From Armatimonadota bacterium (GTDB lineage: Bacteria; Armatimonadota; Fimbriimonadia; Fimbriimonadales; Fimbriimonadaceae), in assembly GCA_025360125.1 (NCBI GenBank), contig JANYCU010000055.1:55752-119751 (forward strand): a DNA stretch of 64,000 nucleotides, read 5' to 3'. This document shows, piece by piece, positions 29,958 to 38,620 of this stretch. The translations under genes were made by a program, and so were the position numbers. Numbering within the stretch: position 1 is the stretch's first letter; each line of letters begins with the position of its first letter. Under the pieces are notes generated by a model. It was not told the DNA's origin, made no database searches, and worked only from the letters and a program-made list of their open reading frames with translations.

Positions 29958-31061
29958 ATGCGTATTCGTACAGCATTAGCTATCCTATCTGCGCTCGCGA
30001 TTTCTGGAATCGCCTCCGCGCAATCTTCACTTCCACCGGCTCTCCACGTTGGCGACAATGCTCCTGCAATCCCAATTACTGGCGTTATTAAGGGCGACAA
30101 GATCGACCACGTTGAAAAAGGTAAGACCTACGTCGTTGAGTTTTGGGCAACTTGGTGCGGTCCTTGCATCGCTTCCATGCCTCACCTCAGCGACATGGCC
30201 GACAAGTACCAGGGCAAAGTAAGTTTTGTCAGTGTCAACACTTGGGACTATAACAAAGACGCAAAGAAAGTTCCAGAAACCGAAGAGACCCACATCAAGC
30301 GAGTTGCTGACTGGGTAACCAAGAACACCGACAAAATGCGCTACAATATCGTTCGCGACGATGTCAGCGACACCATCTCAACAAATTGGATGTTCGCTGC
30401 TGGTCGATACGGCATTCCTTGCGCATTCATCGTCAACGAGGAAGGAAAAATTGCGTGGATCGGTCATCCAACACAAATGGACAAGGTTCTCGAAGAAGTT
30501 ACTGCCGGGACCTGGGATGTCAAAGCGTTCGCTGACAAATTCAACCCATCCATCGATACTGAGAGAGCGAAGCGAGAGGTGCAACTCAAGGTTGCTGCTG
30601 CCGTCAAGGCAAATGATTCAGCTGCTATTTACAAGATCATCGATTCTTCCGATACAGCCAGCAAGTCGACGTACGCAATGATGGCTATATCGTCAAGTTC
30701 ACGAACGAATCCTGATCTCGCGTTCACGATCTTCAAGAAATATGCTCACATGGCACCTGCAAGTGAAGCTGCAAGCTGGTGTTCGACTGCAAGCAATCTA
30801 GTTAAATCATTGAAAACTGATGAGGCGAAGAACGAACTCGCCGCGATGTGCGGAGAGTGCACCTCAATGGCCGAGCCAAAGTCTGCAGCCCTTGCATACA
30901 CTTACCACGCGTCAGTCTTGAACTCCGTGGGTAAGAAAGAAGAAGCCGCGAAATGGATCGAGAAAGCTAAAGCCGCCGTCTCAACATTTGAGCCAGCAAA
31001 CCAGCACGATGCCTTGATGAACTTCATCAACCAGACTGCAAAGTCATTCGAAAAGAACTAA
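29958..31061 (+). CDS. TlpA-like thioredoxin-family protein
   Basis: VVEFWATWCGPCIASMPHLS; signal peptide. Confidence 0.92.
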   Translation: MRIRTALAILSALAISGIASAQSSLPPALHVGDNAPAIPITGVIKGDKIDHVEKGKTYVVEFWATWCGPCIASMPHLSDMADKYQGKVSFVSVNTWDYNKDAKKVPETEETHIKRVADWVTKNTDKMRYNIVRDDVSDTISTNWMFAAGRYGIPCAFIVNEEGKIAWIGHPTQMDKVLEEVTAGTWDVKAFADKFNPSIDTERAKREVQLKVAAAVKANDSAAIYKIIDSSDTASKSTYAMMAISSSSRTNPDLAFTIFKKYAHMAPASEAASWCSTASNLVKSLKTDEAKNELAAMCGECTSMAEPKSAALAYTYHASVLNSVGKKEEAAKWIEKAKAAVSTFEPANQHDALMNFINQTAKSFEKN

Positions 31062-31083
31062 ACGTTCAAAACTAAAACGAAAA

Positions 31084-31116
31084 GGCCCCATCGAATTTCG
31101 ATGGGGTTATTTTTTC
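31084..31116 (+). terminator. Intrinsic terminator
   Basis: CCCCATCGAATTTCGATGGGG followed by a T-rich tract. Confidence 0.85.
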
Positions 31117-31126
31117 ATTTCAGTGA

Positions 31127-31435
31127 CTACTGGACGTTGACAGTGACACTGCTCGTCGCGGTGCCGCCGAAAGACGACTGCACCGTGATCGTGTAAGTCG
31201 TTGTACTACCGGGAGAAACAACTTTGGTTCCGTTAACCGTCGAAGCCCCAAAGTTAGACGAAACCACGCTACTCGCGTCAATGGACTGCCAGGCGAGAGT
31301 CGTACTCTGTCCGTTGGTAATCGTAAGCGGTGTAGCGCCAATCTGAACCGTCGTGGTGGGAATTCCCAATCCACCGCATCCAATCATTGCAAAACCAATA
31401 GCGGCCAACAAGTACTTTTTAACCATTCCTAACAT
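31127..31435 (-). CDS. Small lipoprotein, Ig-like repeat fragment
   Basis: Lipobox AMIGCGGLG; TTYTITVQSSFGGTATSSVTVNV. Confidence 0.65.
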   Translation of the reverse strand: MLGMVKKYLLAAIGFAMIGCGGLGIPTTTVQIGATPLTITNGQSTTLAWQSIDASSVVSSNFGASTVNGTKVVSPGSTTTYTITVQSSFGGTATSSVTVNVQ

Positions 31436-31541
31436 ATTGCCCCAAAACTGGTCCGATCCTGGAAAAAACCCGAGACCTTCTCGCCAGTTCGGCCTTCTTC
31501 ATTGACTTTGGCCCTCTGCCTGAGTCATACTTTAATCTCAT

Positions 31542-31618
<77 letters not shown>

Positions 31619-31628
31619 ATTTCAAAAT

Positions 31629-31660
31629 CGGCCGACTCATTGAGTTTCGGCCCTTTTTTT
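31629..31660 (+). terminator. Probable terminator after tRNA
   Basis: GGCCGActcattgagTTTCGGCC then T7. Confidence 0.65.
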
Positions 31661-32288
31661 ATTCCAAAATCGCAAAGGCCGCCGAATACCCTTCGGCAAC
31701 TTCCAAGTTCTGAAGCCGGACAGGCTCCGGCAGAAGCACCACATCCTGCAGCACACTGATCGTCCGCAGCGGAAAGCTCATTCCATCCCCCGTTGCTTTG
31801 ATCACCGACTCCTTACGAGCCCAAATACGAAAGAAATTGGCGGTGTCATTCTGCTCGGCCTTGAGCAAATTAATCTCTTCGCTTGCCAGAAAGTGCATGT
31901 CCAGACTTGCCATTTTGGCATTGTGAATTTCAATATCAACCCCAATCGGGCGATTCGTCGAAATAGCAACCAAACCAAATAGCCCCGACGAAGAAATTGA
32001 AAAATGAAGTGGAAAGCCTTTGAGCCACGGCTTGCCTCCCTCCTCAAATTCGAATTTCAACTTCTTTGGAATTTCGATTCCGAGTTCCCTGGCAAGCAGC
32101 CGACGAAGTGTGCTGCGCCGGACGACAAACCGATCCTGAAGCTCCGGCCGACCATATGATTTCATCTCCATGATGTCCGCCGAATCGAGGTCTAACCTAA
32201 ACTCTTTGATCTGCTCTGCCTCGGCCTCTAAGCTAAATTGCCAGACCTTGACCGAGTCCTTATCAAATATTTTGGTTACGTTCGTCAT
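31659..32288 (-). CDS. Sfp-type 4'-phosphopantetheinyl transferase
   Basis: PIGVDIEIH and FFRIWARKESVIKATGDG motifs. Confidence 0.93.
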   Translation of the reverse strand: MTNVTKIFDKDSVKVWQFSLEAEAEQIKEFRLDLDSADIMEMKSYGRPELQDRFVVRRSTLRRLLARELGIEIPKKLKFEFEEGGKPWLKGFPLHFSISSSGLFGLVAISTNRPIGVDIEIHNAKMASLDMHFLASEEINLLKAEQNDTANFFRIWARKESVIKATGDGMSFPLRTISVLQDVVLLPEPVRLQNLEVAEGYSAAFAILE

Positions 32289-32291
32289 GGA

Positions 32292-35200
32292 TCACTTTTG
32301 TCCCACATTCGGATCGATCTGGGCTGGGGACCCTGTCCAGTATGTATGGGATGGAATTGTTTCGCCCTTCATCACCAGTGACAAGTCACCGATGTGGGCG
32401 TCGTGCTTCAACTCCGACTCACACAATATGACCGAATAGGTCCCCACCGAGCAGCGATCACCAATCGTAATCGGACCAATCTTCATGATCCGGTCCTCAA
32501 ACAAGTGGGCCTGAAGAGGCGCATTTGCATTGATGGCAACATCATCGCCAATTGAAATCAAATCCGTCTCAGTCCAATCGGTAGTATTCATAAATACGCG
32601 ATGCCCAACCTTCGCCCCAAGGAACCGCATAAATCCGGACATCATGGGCGTACCAACCAGTGGCAACACAAACAGGGGGACTCCAAAATCATGCAGCACC
32701 GCCGAGTAGGTCTCTACGTTCCAGACTTGCCGACTCCATAGTGGCTGGACCGAAGGCTTATATTTACCGACCAGTAACCATTTCGAAAACTTGCAGATAC
32801 ACGCGCCAATGAATGCGGTAACTAAATAGAGGATTGGAAGCGAAATCACACTCAAAACGATCGAGTGCATATCCCAAATCTCGACGAACGCCTCAATAAA
32901 ACCTGCCGCAATCATCAGCGAAAACATGCTCGGCAAAATAATTCGAAAGCCTTCATGAAAAAGACGTTCGATATAAAGTCGCTTGCTTGGACGATATGTG
33001 CGCTCAAGTCCAAAAGTATCGGTTACCTGGCGGCGCGGAAGCTTAAACGCGGGTGAACCGAGCCAAGCTTGCCCCACTTCATCACCCATCGTTTCAGGAC
33101 CGGGGGACGCGGAAAGAACACCCAAAAGGCTTTCATCAGGGATATTGGAGCCTTGCGGTACAACCGAGTCGTTGCCCAAAAAGACCCGCTTTCCAACGAT
33201 GGTCCGCAGCAGCGTAATCGTTCCATTTCGACGTAGCGGCATGCCAATACTAACTTCGCTAGCCAAAAAGCTTTCTTCGCCCATTTCAACCAAATCATAA
33301 GGCATTCGGCGCGGCAAGGCGATCTCGCAACGGGGCCCGCATTTCATTCCGAGTGCCTGGCACCAGTTTCGAGTGAACAGCGAATCATAAATCGGAACAA
33401 GAGTCCCTGTCATCAATTCAAGGTGCTTATCGGCAAACCACTTCCTTAGCCAATACCCTCCCGGATATTTGAAGACTCCGGGCTTCAACTTTCCGATAAC
33501 CAACCACTTAATCATCAGGGCTTGACCACAAGCAAATAAGACCAAGGCAATGGCATAAACTGGCTCCATCAAGTAGGCAAAAATGCCTTCGCTTTCGTTA
33601 TAAAGCGTAAACGCAATCGCCAGAAACGGGATTGAATCCAGTACCGCCAACACCGCAACGAGAACGGTTTGCAAAATAGCAAACGACACCAAGCGGTTCT
33701 TCGAGGGTCGCATCGTAGGATCATACGTCGGTAACAACCGCTCATCAACTTTATGCGCAGGGCTACCCGCCCACTCCTCATTGGCGGGAATTATGTTGCC
33801 CGCCTTAATGCACCCAAGATCCCGAAGGACCGAGCCATCCTCCATGATTCCCCCACCAGCAACCCCGGATCGAACGCCGACTACGCAGCCGTTACCAATC
33901 GATATTTTGCGGAGATGGAGTTGACCATTAGAAACTGTTGCGGCATGGAGCCACGCCGAGTTTTCAAAACTACAGTCATCCCCAATTGAAATAAGGCCCG
34001 GAGCGTCAATATCGAGCGACTCAAAGGTGACATTTTTGCCGACCTTTGCTCCAAGAGCACGCAGGAAAACGGTGGCCAAGGGAGTGCCCGTAATAAACGG
34101 AATCGGAGCAATCGCCAATATACGGTTTGCAAACCACCAGCGCAAAAATGTCGGTCCCCAAAGCGGATAAGTTCCCTCCTTTAAGCTTCCTCCCGTGATT
34201 CGTTTCGCAATCACAACAAACAAAAACAGGATCGGGACCTGGACGGCATTGATGCCTAAACCGACGAGGAATGCATGAAAGTCGGAGAGCCCGTTGTTGG
34301 AAAAGTAAATCGCGGCAAGAATCGGACCAAGCCAAGTGACGGCTTGGATTCCAAACAGGGCCAAGACGCAAAAGAACATGACCACCTTGGAAATCCGATA
34401 TTGCTTCTTGGAGACTTCAACAAAAACTGGCTCTTCCGAAATTGGACGAACCATTCCGTCTAGCAACGAGGCCAAGCTTCGAATTGTTGGATTCTCGTAA
34501 AGGTCAAGTACAGATAGCCCAGGATAACCGTGTGAACTCCTCAGAGTTGAAACGATTCGCGATGCGAGCAGCGAATAGCCACCTAGTTCCAAGAAGAAAT
34601 TGTCGTCGCACGAGATGTCTTCAGTCGCGAACAAATCTTGCCAAACACTCAGCAACAACGACTCGGTGTCGTTCATCGGCGGCAGAATCTCGCGCTCGAT
34701 TCGAACGGTGTGGCCATGCAAACTCGCGCATGCGCCGCGATCTATCTTTCCACTCGGCAGTACTGGGATCGATTCGACCAGCTCGACCGATTGCGGAACC
34801 ATGTAAGCGGGCATCGCCTCTCGCATGCGCTCAAGGAACGACGAAAACTCCAACTCGTGGTTTTCTTTGAGCCGAACCAATGCAATGAGCTGAGGATTAT
34901 CCGTGTCGGCCCCACGCACGATTACGACCGCGGTTTGCACCGAAGGCTCGGACAAAACATGGCTTTCAATTTCCGAAAGCTCAATTCGGTGACCGCGAAT
35001 CTTGACTTGGTTGTCAATCCGGCCAAGCCAGACAATATTTCCGTCCGCGTTGACCAGAACCCGGTCACCAGTTTTGTACAGAATCTTATTTCTGCGTTCG
35101 GGTTCGTAATACGGGTTTTCGAGAAAACGACCCAGACTCAACTCTTCCCTTCGGAAGTAGCCATTTGAAACTCCGATCCCTGCTATTGTCAACTCACCTT

Positions 35201-36212
35201 CATGCCCTAGCTGAACCTCTTCCAGGTCATCGTTCATCACATAACAGTCATATCCCGGCAAAGCCTGACCGATCGTCACAGGCTGACCTGGCGTGCAATA
35301 ACCAAAACTCGCCCCAACCGTCGCCTCTGTTGGTCCATAGGTATTGAGAATCTCTCGAGTCGGCTTCCACCACCGTTCGATCATCGATTTCGATAGACTC
35401 TCCGCACCAAACAAGACCCTTCGTAAAGTTGGAATGTCAACATCCACCATCGAAAGAAGAGTTGGCGCGCACGAAATGATCGTGATTTTTTGGTGATTTA
35501 AAAACTCAGCAAGTTCCTCTCCCGAGTGAACGTGGCTTGGCGAGGCAACCACCAATGTAGCTCCGGCCAAAAACGTCGGCCATACCTCTTCATGGTGCCC
35601 ATCGGATGCCGGACTAAAGCATTGCAAAACCTTGTCATCAGATTCAACGCGAATACAAACTGCCTGATTTCCAATGATGAAATTGGTAAGCGCTGCGTGG
35701 GTGATCGGCACTCCCTTAGGCCTGCCCGTTGTTCCCGAAGTAAAAATAATATAAGCCAGGCTATCAGGATCAATCTGGGGCGCAATCGCTGCCGGAGATA
35801 GAGACTTTGCCTCGGCCAACAACTCCTCTATTGCGCAAATCGGAGCCGTGCAGCCAATAAGATTTGTTGTTCGCTCCTCGGCAATAACGAGCGCGGGGTC
35901 GGCATCTTCGAGGCAGTCGGCGATTCTTCCCGGAGGCGATTGCGCATCAATTGGGACGTATGCCGCGCCAACCTTGAGAATTGAAACGAGGAGCAAGACT
36001 GCGTTTGGACCGCGTGGTAAAACGAAGGAAACCCGATCGCCCGCTTTGATGCCGCGAGCCGCCAAAGCAGCAGCCAATTGATTCGATCGCGATTCAAATT
36101 CTGAATAGGTCCAAGAAACACCATCAGCAACGACCGCAAGTTTAGAAGGAGTCGCGGCTGCCCAAAATGCTAATGACTCAAAAACAAAGTTCTGTATTTC
36201 GGCTTGCGGTTT
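32292..36212 (-). CDS. Pls/PosA-like single-module non-ribosomal peptide synthetase (A-PCP plus membrane C-terminal domain with hexapeptide repeats)
   Basis: A-domain IIFTSGTTGRPKGVPITH, NTYGPTEAT, YKTGDRV, LPSGKIDRG; PCP LELGGYSLLASR; C-terminal multi-TM with LbH-like repeats. Start estimated near MDSES; coordinate approximate (the ORF reaches 36323). Confidence 0.88.
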   Translation of the reverse strand, partial: KPQAEIQNFVFESLAFWAAATPSKLAVVADGVSWTYSEFESRSNQLAAALAARGIKAGDRVSFVLPRGPNAVLLLVSILKVGAAYVPIDAQSPPGRIADCLEDADPALVIAEERTTNLIGCTAPICAIEELLAEAKSLSPAAIAPQIDPDSLAYIIFTSGTTGRPKGVPITHAALTNFIIGNQAVCIRVESDDKVLQCFSPASDGHHEEVWPTFLAGATLVVASPSHVHSGEELAEFLNHQKITIISCAPTLLSMVDVDIPTLRRVLFGAESLSKSMIERWWKPTREILNTYGPTEATVGASFGYCTPGQPVTIGQALPGYDCYVMNDDLEEVQLGHEGELTIAGIGVSNGYFRREELSLGRFLENPYYEPERRNKILYKTGDRVLVNADGNIVWLGRIDNQVKIRGHRIELSEIESHVLSEPSVQTAVVIVRGADTDNPQLIALVRLKENHELEFSSFLERMREAMPAYMVPQSVELVESIPVLPSGKIDRGACASLHGHTVRIEREILPPMNDTESLLLSVWQDLFATEDISCDDNFFLELGGYSLLASRIVSTLRSSHGYPGLSVLDLYENPTIRSLASLLDGMVRPISEEPVFVEVSKKQYRISKVVMFFCVLALFGIQAVTWLGPILAAIYFSNNGLSDFHAFLVGLGINAVQVPILFLFVVIAKRITGGSLKEGTYPLWGPTFLRWWFANRILAIAPIPFITGTPLATVFLRALGAKVGKNVTFESLDIDAPGLISIGDDCSFENSAWLHAATVSNGQLHLRKISIGNGCVVGVRSGVAGGGIMEDGSVLRDLGCIKAGNIIPANEEWAGSPAHKVDERLLPTYDPTMRPSKNRLVSFAILQTVLVAVLAVLDSIPFLAIAFTLYNESEGIFAYLMEPVYAIALVLFACGQALMIKWLVIGKLKPGVFKYPGGYWLRKWFADKHLELMTGTLVPIYDSLFTRNWCQALGMKCGPRCEIALPRRMPYDLVEMGEESFLASEVSIGMPLRRNGTITLLRTIVGKRVFLGNDSVVPQGSNIPDESLLGVLSASPGPETMGDEVGQAWLGSPAFKLPRRQVTDTFGLERTYRPSKRLYIERLFHEGFRIILPSMFSLMIAAGFIEAFVEIWDMHSIVLSVISLPILYLVTAFIGACICKFSKWLLVGKYKPSVQPLWSRQVWNVETYSAVLHDFGVPLFVLPLVGTPMMSGFMRFLGAKVGHRVFMNTTDWTETDLISIGDDVAINANAPLQAHLFEDRIMKIGPITIGDRCSVGTYSVILCESELKHDAHIGDLSLVMKGETIPSHTYWTGSPAQIDPNVGQK

Positions 36213-36269
36213 GATCGATTCAGAGTCCATTTTGTGTGGCGTGCTTGCATCCCAGCTCTTGACGATAAC

Positions 36270-36314
36270 GGGGCAAAATGCCCCAATTTCGCTTAGGTTC
36301 GCGCCGAACCTAAG
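36270..36314 (-). promoter_or_regulatory. Two perfect hairpins upstream of the NRPS gene
   Basis: CTTAGGTTCG-CGC-CGAACCTAAG (36292-36314) and GGGGCA-AAA-TGCCCC (36270-36284). Confidence 0.7.
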
Positions 36315-36453
36315 AAGACTCAAATAATTTACCTGACACGAGCTTAAACCAAAGTACTATTTTTCGAGCCTCAAGGTACAAGGATCAAAGATCAGGACCC
36401 AAGACTCAAGGCTGAAAGCTCCTTGAGGTAGCATCCTGTCTAATTATTCCCTT

Positions 36454-37890
36454 ATGTCACCTATTTCTTTGGTTTGTTTAGTGTTAGGTTTGCTGGTCGG
36501 ACTCGGCGGTGGTTACGCCTTACTGAGGACTCGATTTCAGTCGTGGGAGACTCCCATGCGCGAGCGAATCCACGGTCAGGAGCAGGAGTTAAAGGACCGC
36601 CAAGAGAAACTCAACGAACTTTTGCCCATTGAAGGTGAGCTTAAACAACTCCGAGAGAATTTAACCGCGACGACCGCCAAGGCTGAGGAGGCGTCGATTC
36701 AACGCGACACTGAGCGAGAGTTGCGATCAAAGCTTGAGACTGAACTTGAGGCATCGAACCGCGAAATAAGTGAACGTGAGGCGTCGCTTCAGCGCGAGCG
36801 CGAGCGCTTCCTCGAAGAAAAAGAAACTCTCGAAAACTCTTTTGCCAACTTGTCGAAACAGGCTCTGACTCAAGCCCAAAACTCCTTCATGGAGATCGCC
36901 AACGAGAAGTTCGCCAATGAACGAAAAGTTGGTCAAAAGGAGATCGACGAAGTGCTTGCTCCGATGCGGGAAACCCTTCACCAGTTGAAAGAGCATACGA
37001 AAGAAATCGAAGAAAAGCGAACTGAGTCGTACGCGCAACTGACCATGCAGGTTCGTAATCTCATGATGTCGACGACCAAATTAGGCAATGCGCTTAACCG
37101 CCCCGAAGTGCGAGGATCGTGGGGAGAACTCACCCTTCGCCGCGCCGCCGAGCACGCTGGCCTGGTGGAAGGAACTGACTTCGACATGCAGGTCCATACT
37201 GAAACCGAGGATGGGAAGTTCCGCCCCGATATGGTCGTCCGACTTTCCAATAATCGAGTCATTGTGGTCGATGCCAAAGCTCCGCTAACGGCTTATTTGG
37301 CCTCGCTCGAAACCGAAGACCAGATTGAAAAGCAGTTCAAGCTAAAGGAGCACGCCGCCCAAGTCCGCAAGCACATCATGCAGCTTTCCACCAAGCAATA
37401 TCAGGGGATGTACGCTGATACCGCTGACTTTGTCGTGATGTTCGTTCCGAATGAAGCCCTCTATCAAGTCGCGATTCAAGAGGACCCTGACCTGCTCGAG
37501 GAGGCATTCGTCCGCAAAGTCATTCTCGCCAACCCGATGACGCTGGTCGCCCTTCTCAAGACCATCGCCAACGGAATGCAACAGCAAAAAGCATTCGAGA
37601 ACTCCTTGCAAATCGCAAAATTGGGTGGAGAACTCCACGACTCGGTTGCCACCTTCGCCGAGCATTTTGCGGGCGTCGGGAAAGCCCTCGGCTCGGCCGT
37701 TCGCAAGTATAACGATGGCATTGGCTCGATGGAAAAGAATGTCTTGCCGAAGACTCGCCGAATGCGAGAGCTCGGCGCGAAGGCGCATAAAGCGCTCGAA
37801 GATCCTGAGATTTTGAATGCGGTGGTAAAGCCGAGTTCCCTGCCTTCGCCAGCGGCGAAGGACGAGCCAGAGACCGAGAGTTTGTTTTAG
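36454..37890 (+). CDS. rmuC: DNA recombination protein RmuC
   Basis: Coiled coil plus VRGSWGELTLRRAAEHAGLVEGTDFDMQ, PDMVVRLSNNRVIVVDAKAPL. Confidence 0.95.
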   Translation: MSPISLVCLVLGLLVGLGGGYALLRTRFQSWETPMRERIHGQEQELKDRQEKLNELLPIEGELKQLRENLTATTAKAEEASIQRDTERELRSKLETELEASNREISEREASLQRERERFLEEKETLENSFANLSKQALTQAQNSFMEIANEKFANERKVGQKEIDEVLAPMRETLHQLKEHTKEIEEKRTESYAQLTMQVRNLMMSTTKLGNALNRPEVRGSWGELTLRRAAEHAGLVEGTDFDMQVHTETEDGKFRPDMVVRLSNNRVIVVDAKAPLTAYLASLETEDQIEKQFKLKEHAAQVRKHIMQLSTKQYQGMYADTADFVVMFVPNEALYQVAIQEDPDLLEEAFVRKVILANPMTLVALLKTIANGMQQQKAFENSLQIAKLGGELHDSVATFAEHFAGVGKALGSAVRKYNDGIGSMEKNVLPKTRRMRELGAKAHKALEDPEILNAVVKPSSLPSPAAKDEPETESLF

Positions 37891-37938
37891 GTCTTGAGTA
37901 GCTTCATCCCTTGGGGAATTCGTTTCTTGGGGAATTAT

Positions 37939-38024
37939 TCATCCCTTCCGTCTCGCTCGCCAATCAGGAACGATGTGAAAATGGTTGGCGAGCGAGCCAC
38001 CTTCCCTATCTAGGGAAGGACTTT
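37939..38024 (-). repeat. Copy A of two-hairpin element
   Basis: On minus strand: AAAGTCCTTCCCTAGATAGGGAAGGTGGC + TCGCTCGCCAA-21nt-TTGGCGAGCGA + GACGGAAGGGATGA. Confidence 0.92.
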
Positions 38025-38037
38025 AGCGGGATGTCAA

Positions 38038-38445
38038 TCAGTTGTATATATCCTGAACGCAGATTTCACCCAGACAGATCGACTTAATCAAATTTGCAAC
38101 CCCATCCGGATTTGCCAAGACTCTTCGAGCTGAGATTCTAACGACCGAAATACCAGCTTGGGACAGAATCCTGTCTCGTACAATGTCTTCATTCCGTTTC
38201 AGTTCGTGAACGCTTCCGTCGATTTCAAAGACAATTTTGAGCTTCTCGAAATAGAAATCAGCCGTGAACTTTCCGAGCAAAGGTACTTGCCGCCGAAAGT
38301 GAAAATCCTTATTAACCTTCGGTCGCAACCGTTGCCAGATCATGACTTCAGGCAGGGACATTTCCTGTCTTAGCCTTCGGGCTCGAACTATTTTAGGCTG
38401 GGCAATCTTGCCAAACACATTTTCGTCTCGCATCGAAGAACTCAC
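38038..38445 (-). CDS. DUF559 endonuclease domain protein (Vsr-like fold)
   Basis: ARRLRQEMSLPEVMIWQRLRPKVNKDFHFRRQVPLLGKFTADFYFEKLKIVFEIDGSVH. Confidence 0.93.
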   Translation of the reverse strand: MSSSMRDENVFGKIAQPKIVRARRLRQEMSLPEVMIWQRLRPKVNKDFHFRRQVPLLGKFTADFYFEKLKIVFEIDGSVHELKRNEDIVRDRILSQAGISVVRISARRVLANPDGVANLIKSICLGEICVQDIYN

Positions 38446-38529
38446 TTCAATCCGATTCTACTTCCTAGATATCGTTTCGAACCAACAAAGTCTACTGAAT
38501 GAAACTAACCGACTATGGTGCAGTAAACA

Positions 38530-38613
38530 AAAGTCCTTCCCTAGATAGGGAAGGTGGCGCATCGATCATTCCTAGACTTTCTTTACCATTGATCGATGCG
38601 ACGGAAGGGATGA
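38530..38613 (+). repeat. Copy B of two-hairpin element, inverted relative to copy A
   Basis: AAAGTCCTTCCCTAGATAGGGAAGGTGGC + GCATCGATCA-21nt-TGATCGATGC + GACGGAAGGGATGA. Confidence 0.92.
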
Positions 38614-38620
38614 TAGTAGG

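Noticed and set aside
31638-31660. Additional tRNA after tRNA-fMet
   Set aside because: The following sequence folds as a terminator-like hairpin with T-run, not a cloverleaf.
37939-38613. Interpretation as a CRISPR array
   Set aside because: Only two copies, inverted rather than direct, with internal hairpins; no spacer periodicity and no cas genes.
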